Source: JAOAFZ01 sp964407325 (GTDB lineage Bacteria > Patescibacteriota > Microgenomatia > UBA1406 > GWC2-37-13). Taken from it: a stretch of 40,031 bases of DNA. Position numbers and translations under genes: made by a program. Where the stretch lies: positions 1 through 40,031 of the forward strand of contig CAYOVA010000011.1 of assembly GCA_964407325.1 (NCBI GenBank), given 5' to 3'. Positions 30,901 to 38,872 of this stretch are shown here, one piece after another (position 1 is the first letter of the stretch; each line of letters begins with the position of its first letter). The notes below the pieces were generated by a model, which saw only the letters and a program-made list of their open reading frames with translations, was not told the DNA's origin and did no database searches.

Positions 30901-33638
30901 TTCGGGTAGTGGCACTTCTTGTATTTCTTTCCTGAGCCACACCAGCACGGATCGTTACGACCAGGTTTTTTATGGACATGCACAGATTCCGTGGCAACCT
31001 CTTCCGCAGAAGCAGTTTCTCCAGTAGCTGCCTGGTACGCACTTTTATTTGATGCGGCTTTTAATACCATCTTTGACTTTTTTTCTTGAGCTTCTTTCAG
31101 TTCTTCCTGTTTTTCTTCTTTCTGTTCCGGCTTTTCATACTGCTCTATCTGAATGTGAAGTACACGACGGGTAAACTCATGGTTGATATTACCAATCAAT
31201 TCTTCAAACATACGGAATGCTTCGTTTTTATACTCTACCAGCGGATCCATCTGGGCGTATCCACGCAAGTTAATACCCTCTCGCAAGTCATCAATAGCTG
31301 TTAAATGCTGTGTCCAGAACTGGTCAACTGTGGAAATAAAGAGTCCGCGAACAATCTGAGCCCAGAACTCCTCACCGATTTTCTGTTCTTTCTCTGAATA
31401 TACAGCTTCTGCTTTCTCAACCAGATACTCAGTAACCTCATCCTGCTCTTTCTGCTTTAGCATGTTAGGTAATGTTTCGATTTCCCCAGGAAATAGTACA
31501 TCAATATCCTTGGCAACTGTGTTGGTATCAAGTTCATCGGTGAGTGTTTCCCGAATAGCATAGAAGCTTGCAGTCATCGAAACCAGAACCTCCTGGAAGG
31601 CTTCAAAAACAACTTCTTTAAACTGGGCACGATCTTCTTCGGGGAGCATCAAAAACTTTCTTCTCCATGAGTAGATAATATCGCGCTGTTTGTTTAATAC
31701 GTCATCATACTCTACAAGATGTTTGCGAATATCAAAGTTAAAGCCTTCAACCTTTACCTGAGCTTGTTCTATCGCTCTGGTTACCATATTATGGCTAAGG
31801 GGCTGGTCTTCCGGCAAGTTAAAGAAAGTCATCAAACGAGAAATCTGTTCACCACCAAAGATTCGCATTAAATCATCCTCTAAAGACACAAAGAACCGTG
31901 ATTCTCCCGGATCTCCCTGGCGACCTGAACGTCCTCGAAGCTGATTATCTATACGGCGTGATTCATGTCGTTCTGTTCCAATTACATAGAGCCCTCCGAG
32001 GGCTACAACTTCATCATGTTTTTTTTGCCATAATTCCCTTGCTTTCTTGTATGCAGCTTCCGTCATCTCGGTTTCCGCCGGCTGTTCTCCTCCTAAAATA
32101 ATATCGACACCACGACCGGCCATATTTGTCGCGACAGTAACTGCTCCACGCTCACCTGCACGAGCAATAATCTGTGCCTCGCGTTCATGATTCTTCGCAT
32201 TTAATATCTCGTAAGGAACTCCCCGTTTCTTTAACAAATTGGCTAAAAACTCATTTTTATCAATAGACGTAGTACCAATTAGAACAGGTCTTCCTGCTTT
32301 ATGCTGCGCCGCAACATCATCTGCTACTGCGTTAAACTTTGCCCTTACTGTTTTGTAGATCATATCAGAACTATCAAGACGCTGTACTGGTCGATGAGTA
32401 GGAATAGTAATAACATCAGTTTTATAGATCTTGTTAAATTCTTCGGCTTCGGTAGCGGCAGTACCTGTCATACCTCCCAGTTTTTCATACATACGGAAGT
32501 AGTTTTGCAATGAAACAGTTGCCAATGTGCGGGATTCCTGTTTAATCTGAACACCTTCTTTTGCTTCGATAGCCTGATGTAACCCTTCCGAGAAGCGACG
32601 CCCCTGCAACAAGCGACCTGTAAATTCATCTACGATAATCACTTCGCCATCACGAACGATATATTCTTTATCGTTGTGGAACAGAACCTGGGCTTTAATT
32701 GCCGCTTCAATATGAAACAAGGTGTCGTAATCTTTTTCATAGATATTATCAACTCCTAAGATTTTTTCAACTTTCATCAATCCTTCTTCGGATAAATGGG
32801 TTGTTCTCAGCTTCTCGTCAATAACAATATCTTTTTCCTTATCCAGCTGCTTTACGACTTTTGCATAGGTATAATACTTGGAAGTATCTTCATCATAAGG
32901 AGCGGAAATAATATGGGGAGTACGTGCCTCATCAATAAGAACTGAATCTGCCTCGTCTACTATCGCAAAATAAAATCCCCTCTGAACAACGTGAGAGGGC
33001 TGCTGCGTCATATTATCACGCAGGTAATCAAAGCCGAATTCGCTATTAATTCCATAGGTAATATCAGCTTGATATGCTTCTCTGCGTGAAACCGGCTTTA
33101 AGTGTGTCAAGCGCCAATCCTTGCTATCCGGATCCTTAAACTCCGGATCATATAAAAAGGAAGTATCGCTAATAATAGCTGATGTGGTTATTCCCAGAAA
33201 ACTAAAAACAGTTCCCATCCAGCCTGCATCACGACGTGCCAGATAATCGTTTACGGTTACCAGATGAACTCCTTTTCCAGTTAACGCATTGGTGTACAAA
33301 GCCGTTGTTGCAGTTAACGTTTTACCTTCACCCGTTTTCTGCTCAATAATTTTCCCGTCATGAAGAGCTAATCCTGCAATCAGCTGGACATCAAAATGTC
33401 GCATGTCAAGAGTTCGTCGAGCTGCTTCACGAACGAGAGCATAAGCCCAGGGAACCACTTCATCTATTGTTTTTCCACCTGCAATTTCTTCTTTTAATTT
33501 TGCAGTTTCCTCCGGGAAATCATCATCCTTTAAATCTCGTGCTTTATCTTCCAGAGCGTTGATCTGCTCTACAACTTTACGGTATTTTTGAACTTGTTTT
33601 TCGTTAAAATCAAGTAATGATTTAAAAAAGCCTAGCAT
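30897..33638 (-). CDS. secA: Preprotein translocase ATPase SecA
   Basis: The motor of the Sec pathway (913 residues). It shows the helicase-like Walker A GEGKT at 103-107, VTVNDYLARRD, the DEAD-type motif in FAIVDEADSVLIDEART, the preprotein cross-linking region, GTERHESRRIDNQLRGRSGR followed by QGDPG, and a C-terminal zinc-binding SEC-C motif GRNDPCWCGSGKKYKKCH that contacts SecB or ribosomes in other bacteria. A strong promoter gives a leaderless start. Convergent with the membrane protein gene, with overlapping stop codons. Confidence 0.97.
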   Translation of the reverse strand: MLGFFKSLLDFNEKQVQKYRKVVEQINALEDKARDLKDDDFPEETAKLKEEIAGGKTIDEVVPWAYALVREAARRTLDMRHFDVQLIAGLALHDGKIIEQKTGEGKTLTATTALYTNALTGKGVHLVTVNDYLARRDAGWMGTVFSFLGITTSAIISDTSFLYDPEFKDPDSKDWRLTHLKPVSRREAYQADITYGINSEFGFDYLRDNMTQQPSHVVQRGFYFAIVDEADSVLIDEARTPHIISAPYDEDTSKYYTYAKVVKQLDKEKDIVIDEKLRTTHLSEEGLMKVEKILGVDNIYEKDYDTLFHIEAAIKAQVLFHNDKEYIVRDGEVIIVDEFTGRLLQGRRFSEGLHQAIEAKEGVQIKQESRTLATVSLQNYFRMYEKLGGMTGTAATEAEEFNKIYKTDVITIPTHRPVQRLDSSDMIYKTVRAKFNAVADDVAAQHKAGRPVLIGTTSIDKNEFLANLLKKRGVPYEILNAKNHEREAQIIARAGERGAVTVATNMAGRGVDIILGGEQPAETEMTEAAYKKARELWQKKHDEVVALGGLYVIGTERHESRRIDNQLRGRSGRQGDPGESRFFVSLEDDLMRIFGGEQISRLMTFFNLPEDQPLSHNMVTRAIEQAQVKVEGFNFDIRKHLVEYDDVLNKQRDIIYSWRRKFLMLPEEDRAQFKEVVFEAFQEVLVSMTASFYAIRETLTDELDTNTVAKDIDVLFPGEIETLPNMLKQKEQDEVTEYLVEKAEAVYSEKEQKIGEEFWAQIVRGLFISTVDQFWTQHLTAIDDLREGINLRGYAQMDPLVEYKNEAFRMFEELIGNINHEFTRRVLHIQIEQYEKPEQKEEKQEELKEAQEKKSKMVLKAASNKSAYQAATGETASAEEVATESVHVHKKPGRNDPCWCGSGKKYKKCHYPN

Positions 33639-33646
33639 ATTTTGTC

Positions 33647-33674
33647 ATTATAGATCAGTCTTTCCCGAAGTCAA
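33647..33674 (-). promoter_or_regulatory. Sigma-70-type promoter of secA
   Basis: On the minus strand: TTGACT (33674-33669), a 16-base spacer and TATAAT (33652-33647). The ATG of secA is 8 bases further on. The -35 box begins 1 base after the stop codon of the preceding gene. Confidence 0.75.
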
Positions 33675-33675
33675 A

Positions 33676-34410
33676 TTATTTTATGAAGTACTCCTGTGGA
33701 ATTATGATCGTTTTGGTAGCTGAGAAACGTGTCTGGCCTTTGTCCAAACCTTTTTTTGCGACAAAATGTAAATTATCACCTTCTTTCAGTTTGGAAAAAC
33801 CGGCAGTCTCAAGAGCTAAAGTTTTAATATCTAAAATCTGAGATGTTGTTGACTTCTCGATGTCAATTATAAATTCATCTTTTTCAAGGGTCATTATTTT
33901 TACATAAAAATCATCACTATTAACTTCAATAATCTTTCCTGACTTTGCAATATACCGTTCATCCACATGAATAGTATTTGCGGTAACTTCGTTTCCTATT
34001 TCCGGTCCCGAAACAAGAATATAATCACCTTTTTTCAAATCATCAGCTTCCAATTCGGAGCGGGAAGTACCAGAAATTCTATAAACGGTTGTTACGTCTT
34101 TATCTAAGGTAGTAGTAAAAGAGCCATTTTCTCCCTCAAAGGTAAGAGTCTCATCCTTAATAGCTGTAATAAATCCTGATCGCGTTTTAGTATTTGTTTT
34201 GCTTAATTCAGACACTTTTGACTCCACCTTTTCTTTGAGCTCCTCCACCGCCTTTTTTGCATCATCTGATACATCAGCTTCATCAGTAGCATCCTTTTCT
34301 TCCGCTTTTGTCGGTGCTACTGTTGCTTTTGTATTCTGAGCAAAAACAGGGGCATAGCTTGCAGCAAGAAGCATGCAGGCAATCGCAGTAATTGTAATTT
34401 TTTTATTCAT
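33676..34410 (-). CDS. Exported protein with N-terminal coiled region and beta-rich repeats
   Basis: A 244-residue protein with a clear signal peptide (positive start MNKK, hydrophobic core, cleavage after VFA at about residue 24). Residues 25-75 are a charged, probably coiled-coil segment (DDAKKAVEELKEKVESKVSE). The rest consists of repeated short beta motifs, such as SGFITAIKDETLTFEGENGS and SGKIIEVNSDDFYVKIMTLE, in the manner of DUF5666-like domains. It is located outside the membrane. Function is unknown. It is encoded with a second exported protein 2 bases upstream. Confidence 0.72.
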   Translation of the reverse strand: MNKKITITAIACMLLAASYAPVFAQNTKATVAPTKAEEKDATDEADVSDDAKKAVEELKEKVESKVSELSKTNTKTRSGFITAIKDETLTFEGENGSFTTTLDKDVTTVYRISGTSRSELEADDLKKGDYILVSGPEIGNEVTANTIHVDERYIAKSGKIIEVNSDDFYVKIMTLEKDEFIIDIEKSTTSQILDIKTLALETAGFSKLKEGDNLHFVAKKGLDKGQTRFSATKTIIIPQEYFIK

Positions 34411-34412
34411 AC

Positions 34413-34841
34413 TTATTCAGGTAAATAGTAAACACTTAATTCTTTTTCAATATAGTCACTTCCTCCACCTGCGGGATAGTAGGTTACATCAATACTATTT
34501 TCTCCTAATGCAAGAGCAAGGTCAGTGCTGAATTCATCTTTTGCCAGCTTTACAATTTTTGTTCCACTTGACGATAGAATAACCAGGAGACTATCTTTGG
34601 TACCTTTCCCTGTTATTGTTACAGAGTTTTTTGATACCGTCGCTCCTTCAGAAGGTGAAGATATGGAGAAGGAAACGTTTTTTTCTTGAGTGCGGTTCGG
34701 TTTTACGTTTTCTTTTAACTCCGATGTGGTGGTTTCAATCGCTTGCTTTACATCTTTATTTGTTTGACTTAACACCACTGAACCTACCCCTATACCTAAA
34801 AAAACTCCCAACAAAATAGCAATAATAGATTCACGTTTCAT
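34413..34841 (-). CDS. Membrane-anchored protein with an Ig-like domain
   Basis: A 142-residue protein with an N-terminal membrane anchor (about residues 5-25), a polar linker, and a C-terminal domain of about 90 residues with the beta-sandwich pattern ISSPSEGATVSKNSVTITGK then LALGENSIDVTYYPAGG, as in bacterial Ig-like domains of the glucodextranase-B/Big type. It is probably a cell-surface accessory protein. It is translated with NAD(P)HX dehydratase upstream (ATGA overlap) and with the DUF5666-like protein downstream. Confidence 0.7.
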   Translation of the reverse strand: MKRESIIAILLGVFLGIGVGSVVLSQTNKDVKQAIETTTSELKENVKPNRTQEKNVSFSISSPSEGATVSKNSVTITGKGTKDSLLVILSSSGTKIVKLAKDEFSTDLALALGENSIDVTYYPAGGGSDYIEKELSVYYLPE

Positions 34842-35746
34842 GATAGTAATTGTTTCAAAACTTCTGGCATTTTGTCAATGATATCCCCCACGTTATACCA
34901 GGTTCCTTTTGTTTTTGCCAGCTCCTCCGCTGTTTTTTTGATCAGAATGGAAGCGGTTACCGCAGAGAGTACCGGTTCATTTTTTGCATACAACGAAACA
35001 GTCGTTCCCGCCAATACATCTCCTGTTCCACCTTTTGTTAATCCCGGATTACCGCCTTCAACGGTATATACCAGCTCTCCATCACTAATAATATCAGTTA
35101 TTGCCTTTAAGAGTATCACACAGTTGTATTCTTTTGCATAGTGCTTTACGATTTTTAGCTTTTGTTCAAGCTCCATATCGTGAATATTTACTCCAAACAA
35201 TCGTTGAAATTCGTTCTGATGCGGAGTAATGATTGCCGGTTGTTGTAATTCTTTCAGCCAATCCGCATCCATCATCTGGAGGGCTCCGGCATCGAAGACA
35301 AACCGCTTCTGAGGAAAGTTCTGTATAACATAATGCACTATATAACGAGTTCTCACCGCTTCATTGTGTTCCTCTAATACTTTTTCCCAGCTTTCCGGCA
35401 CAGCCGCAGCCGGATCTTCAGAACGAACCATCCCAGGTCCCATCAAAACTGCATCGTCTTCTTCTATATACCCAGGAATGTCAGACTGAGATACTACAAT
35501 ACCATTCCTAAAGAGCGTCTTAAGAGTTTTTACTATTTCATTGTTTTCTTCAGTAGAAGAATAATGAACCATGTCATTAAAATGGCTTGCTGCCTCTGCG
35601 GCCCAGATTGAGGCAGAGTGAAATAAGGTAGATCCGCCGATTATCAGCACCTTACCATTCTGCCCCTTATGGCTGTCTGCAGGTGGTTGATATAGTTTTT
35701 GTAACAGTTCTTTATACTCGTTTACCATGGAAAAAAAAGACTTCAT
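34838..35746 (-). CDS. nnrD: ADP/ATP-dependent NAD(P)H-hydrate dehydratase
   Basis: The ribokinase-fold enzyme that repairs hydrated NAD(P)H. It has HKGQNGKVLIIGGSTLFHSA near the N-terminus, DDAVLMGPGM, FVFDAGALQMM, the ITPHQNEFQRLFG motif and NPGLTKGGTGDVLAGT with the catalytic GTGD. The epimerase domain NnrE, often fused at the N-terminus, is missing. ATG at 35746 gives 302 residues; a second ATG at residue 7 (35728) may be the real start, since a TATAAT ends 2 bases before the first. It overlaps the Ig-like protein gene by four bases. Confidence 0.92.
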   Translation of the reverse strand: MKSFFSMVNEYKELLQKLYQPPADSHKGQNGKVLIIGGSTLFHSASIWAAEAASHFNDMVHYSSTEENNEIVKTLKTLFRNGIVVSQSDIPGYIEEDDAVLMGPGMVRSEDPAAAVPESWEKVLEEHNEAVRTRYIVHYVIQNFPQKRFVFDAGALQMMDADWLKELQQPAIITPHQNEFQRLFGVNIHDMELEQKLKIVKHYAKEYNCVILLKAITDIISDGELVYTVEGGNPGLTKGGTGDVLAGTTVSLYAKNEPVLSAVTASILIKKTAEELAKTKGTWYNVGDIIDKMPEVLKQLLS

Positions 35747-35783
35747 ATATTATATACCCTTCGCGCCCAAATAAGACTTCCAA

Positions 35784-35792
35784 TGGTATAAT
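35784..35792 (+). promoter_or_regulatory. Extended -10 promoter of alaS
   Basis: TGGTATAAT, a full extended -10 element, 12 bases before the ATG at 35805; the leader would be about five bases. It shares a 58-base gap with the divergent nnrD promoter. Confidence 0.6.
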
Positions 35793-35804
35793 CTTATCTA
35801 AACT

Positions 35805-37745
35805 ATGATACGCCACAGAGATATTCGTAAACGCTTTTCTGCATTCTGGGAAAAAAGAAACCACAAAGAAGCTCCCCCTATCCCCCTTGTCCCACAAAAC
35901 GACCCGACTACGCTTTTTACCGGTTCTGGAATGCAGCAATTTGTACCGTATCTTCTGGGCGAGCCGCATCCATTAGGAACACGCGTGTTTAATATTCAGC
36001 CTTGTATCCGTTCACAGGATATTGAAGAAGTTGGAGATAATCGCCATACGACTTTTTTTGAAATGGTTGGAAACTGGTCTTTTGGTGATTACTTTAAACA
36101 GGAACAGCTCCCCTGGGTGTTTGAGTTCTTTACCAGTAAGGAAGAAGGTTTGGGACTGGATCCGGATAAGATATTTGTATCAGTATTCTCAGGGAGTCCT
36201 GCTGATAATGTTCCCGCAGATGAAGAAAGTGTAGAAATCTGGAAGAAACTGTTTAAAACTGTTGAAATTGATGCCAAAGATATTTCATTAGGGACTGAAG
36301 AAAACGGATATAAACAGGGAATGCAAGGAGGAAAAATCTTTGCCTACGATGCCAAGAAAAACTGGTGGTCACGGGCAGGAGAGCCAAAAAGTATGCCCGC
36401 TGGAGAGCCGGGAGGACCTGACAGTGAAATGTTCTTCCAATTCGATAGTGTTGAGCACGATACCAAATGGGGTGAACATTGCCATCCAAACTGTGATTGT
36501 GGGAAGTTCATTGAATCAGGAAATTCTGTGTTTATGCAGTACAAAAAAAACGACGATGGCACATTCAGTGAACTACCAAAACCAAATGTAGACTTTGGCG
36601 GAGGACTGGAACGTATGCTTGCGATAGCCAATAATACTCCCGATGTATTTGAAACTGATCTCTTCCAACCAATAATCAAAAAAATCGAAGAACTTTCCGG
36701 CAAAAGCTATAGCAATGAAGAGCTTAAGAAATGGTTCCGCATTATTACTGACCATGCAAAAGGATCCATAATGTTAATTACGATTGATATCAATCCTTCT
36801 AATAAGGAACAGGGTTATGTAGTCAGACGTATGTTGCGCCGTGCAATATGGGCCGGGCGACAGTATCTGGGAATTACAGAAAACTTTCTGGCTTCACTCG
36901 TTGATGCTTTTATCGAGATTTACGGAGATATTTATCCAGATGTCGTAGCACATGCGGAAAAAACAAAGCAAGTCCTAAGCGACGAAGAAACCAAGTTCCG
37001 CTCTAATCTGGAAAAAGGTATGCGTGAAGTACCAAAAATTGCAGAACGTTATTCAAAGACTAAAACAACATCTAATGCTGTCTATAACGAGTTGGATAAG
37101 ACTGCTACCGGAGAGATGCTTTTTTACATTTATGAAAGTTTTGGATTTCCTCCTGATTTGTCGATTGCCATGCTTGAGGCACAAGGTGACTGGAAATTTG
37201 AAAATGATTATTTGGAACAATTCCAGAAAGCAAAAACAGAACACCAGGATAAGTCACGAGCAGGAGCTGAAGGAAAGTTTAAGGGCGGCTTGGCAGATAA
37301 TAGTGAACAGGTTGTAAAGTACCATACCGCAACCCATCTCCTCCACCAGGCACTGTTTGATGTTCTGGGTGAAGAAGTGAAACAAGAAGGTTCTAATATT
37401 ACGGGAGAACGTTTGCGATTTGATTTTAAAGCGTCAGCAAAACCAACTGAGGATCAGGTAAAACAGATTGAATCAATCGTGAATGAAAAAATAAATGCTG
37501 CCATTCCCGTGCAATTTGAAATGATGGCAAAAACTGAAGCAGAAAAAGTTGGAGCTAAATCATTCTTCAAAGAAAAATATCCCGATACAGTAAAAGTATA
37601 TTATATTGGAGAGACTATTGCAGACGCTTATTCAAAAGAATTCTGCGGAGGGCCACATGTTTCAAACACGAAAGAGATCGGATCTATTATTATTAAAAAA
37701 GTTGAAAAGATCGGAAGTAATATATTCCGACTTTACGCACAATAA
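35805..37745 (+). CDS. alaS: Alanyl-tRNA synthetase lacking the C-terminal domain
   Basis: A class II synthetase of 646 residues, against roughly 870 in most bacteria. The catalytic core (FTGSGMQQFVPYLLG, RSQDIEEVGDNRHTTFFEM, VDFGGGLERMLA), the tRNA-recognition middle part, and the editing domain with HTATHLLHQAL and CGGPHVSNT (the HxxxH and CxxxH zinc ligands) are all present. The protein ends just after the editing domain, so the DHHA1-like C-Ala domain used for dimerisation and tRNA contact is missing. A separate tRNA-binding protein is encoded 5 bases downstream. Confidence 0.95.
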   Translation: MIRHRDIRKRFSAFWEKRNHKEAPPIPLVPQNDPTTLFTGSGMQQFVPYLLGEPHPLGTRVFNIQPCIRSQDIEEVGDNRHTTFFEMVGNWSFGDYFKQEQLPWVFEFFTSKEEGLGLDPDKIFVSVFSGSPADNVPADEESVEIWKKLFKTVEIDAKDISLGTEENGYKQGMQGGKIFAYDAKKNWWSRAGEPKSMPAGEPGGPDSEMFFQFDSVEHDTKWGEHCHPNCDCGKFIESGNSVFMQYKKNDDGTFSELPKPNVDFGGGLERMLAIANNTPDVFETDLFQPIIKKIEELSGKSYSNEELKKWFRIITDHAKGSIMLITIDINPSNKEQGYVVRRMLRRAIWAGRQYLGITENFLASLVDAFIEIYGDIYPDVVAHAEKTKQVLSDEETKFRSNLEKGMREVPKIAERYSKTKTTSNAVYNELDKTATGEMLFYIYESFGFPPDLSIAMLEAQGDWKFENDYLEQFQKAKTEHQDKSRAGAEGKFKGGLADNSEQVVKYHTATHLLHQALFDVLGEEVKQEGSNITGERLRFDFKASAKPTEDQVKQIESIVNEKINAAIPVQFEMMAKTEAEKVGAKSFFKEKYPDTVKVYYIGETIADAYSKEFCGGPHVSNTKEIGSIIIKKVEKIGSNIFRLYAQ

Positions 37746-37750
37746 CTCGT

Positions 37751-38089
37751 ATGAAAAAAGACGTTGCAGAATTTGCTGATTTTATGAAACTGGATATTCG
37801 AGTAGGTAAGGTAGAAAAAGCGTCGCCATTGCCAAATTCAGAAAAACTTTTGGAACTAACTGTGAACTTTGGAGAAGATTATGGCACAACTACCATCTTG
37901 GCAGGACTACAGCAGTTCTACAAACCAGAAGATTTTGAAGGAAAGCAGTTTTTGTTTGTAGCTAATCTCAAACCTCGACCCATGGCGGGGAGCGTCTCAA
38001 ATGGAATGTTGTTAGCAGCCGATAGCGAAAATGGACCTATTTTAATACCTGTTCCGGAGTCTCTAAAGCCGGGAGCGTTTCTAAGGTAA
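37751..38089 (+). CDS. Trbp111-like tRNA-binding protein (MetRS C-terminal type OB fold)
   Basis: A 112-residue OB-fold protein of the EMAPII/Trbp111 type, like the C-terminal domain of bacterial methionyl-tRNA synthetase. It has DFMKLDIRVGKVEKASPLPN, SEKLLELTVNFGE, LAGLQQFYKPED, VANLKPRPMAGSVSNGMLLA. Such proteins bind tRNA by its general shape. It is 5 bases after alaS, whose own C-terminal tRNA-contact domain is missing. Its last 53 bases overlap the convergent nucleotidyltransferase-like gene. Confidence 0.9.
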   Translation: MKKDVAEFADFMKLDIRVGKVEKASPLPNSEKLLELTVNFGEDYGTTTILAGLQQFYKPEDFEGKQFLFVANLKPRPMAGSVSNGMLLAADSENGPILIPVPESLKPGAFLR

Positions 38090-38525
38090 CCGTTTGCTTC
38101 ACGTTCTTTCTTCTACCATTTGTGTGATTACGGGTAATCAACGCAAGATCTTTTGCATACTTTTGTCGAATTTCCGGATCAAGTCTCTCATCGGATGCGC
38201 TCAACATTTTTAGAGTGTATAACATTTTGAGGCTAACTACCCGGAACAGTCCTTCTTCATGACTCATCCTTCGTAACTGCCAGTACGTGTAACCTCTAAA
38301 AACAGGCCAAATTTCAAATGGCTTGTAATAAATCCCTATCTCACCAAATTTCTCCACCTTACGATGTGGAAAACGCGCCCACAAATCAGTAAAGTCTTCA
38401 TTTGCAACCACAAGATCAACATCCATCCCAGCCTTACGCAGACCGTAATACATCATGGCATGCCCTCCTATAACGATAGGCTGATGCTTAAAAGAATAGT
38501 CAATAATATGCAGAGGTACCTTCAT
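38037..38525 (-). CDS. Nucleotidyltransferase-like protein
   Basis: A 162-residue protein. The N-terminal IVIGGHAMMYYGLRKAGMDV then DLVVANEDF gives the G-G and D-x-D pattern of the nucleotidyltransferase fold as seen in AbiEii/DUF6036-like proteins. The middle and end (LFRVVSLKMLYTLKMLSASD, KYAKDLALI) match the helical part of such proteins, where a K-x-x-K/D helix follows the beta sheet. It has a good Shine-Dalgarno AGGAAGG 4 bases before its ATG and a TATAAT overlapping the upstream stop codon. Activity (toxin, RNA modifier or other) is unknown. It ends in TAG. Confidence 0.7.
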   Translation of the reverse strand: MKVPLHIIDYSFKHQPIVIGGHAMMYYGLRKAGMDVDLVVANEDFTDLWARFPHRKVEKFGEIGIYYKPFEIWPVFRGYTYWQLRRMSHEEGLFRVVSLKMLYTLKMLSASDERLDPEIRQKYAKDLALITRNHTNGRRKNVKQTVTLETLPALETPEQVLK

Positions 38526-38545
38526 AAATCCTTCCTACAAACTCA

Positions 38546-38872
38546 TTATACAGGGTGTTCATCATCTTCATTGTTATCTAAACTTTCCTGTAAATATTCA
38601 TACACTGTTCTTATAACTTCTTTTACTAAATCCGAACAGTTTTTATACTCTAAGTTATCTAGTGCAACATCATGAAATAAACGAATAGGTTGAGCAACGA
38701 GCGCGTGTATAAATGATTGAGTTGTTCCTGTAACCCCGTCAAAATCTATCACAACGTTTTTCCCTTCTGATAGTATTGGAATAATCTTTCTTATTCGTAT
38801 TAACTTTGCTTTATCTTTATTTTCAGCAAATGTGCCGGCATATTCTTTTATTTTAATTGTTGTTTTTCTCAT
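38546..38872 (-). CDS. STAS-like DUF4325 protein
   Basis: A 108-residue protein that fits the DUF4325 (STAS-like) pattern: an N-terminal strand TTIKIKEYAGTFAENKDKAK with the conserved G-T-F, then RIRKIIPILSEGKNVVIDFD followed by GVTGTTQSFIHAL. STAS domains act as partners of GHKL ATPases in switch systems such as SpoIIAA/SpoIIAB. The immediately preceding gene encodes a GHKL ATPase with a 4-base ATGA overlap, so the two products probably interact. The C-terminus is acidic. The biological role of DUF4325 pairs is not established to my knowledge. Confidence 0.82.
   Translation of the reverse strand: MRKTTIKIKEYAGTFAENKDKAKLIRIRKIIPILSEGKNVVIDFDGVTGTTQSFIHALVAQPIRLFHDVALDNLEYKNCSDLVKEVIRTVYEYLQESLDNNEDDEHPV

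Noticed and set aside
36344..36703. Minus-strand open frame of 119 codons opposite alaS
   Set aside because: It is a shadow of the alaS frame with no independent coding evidence.
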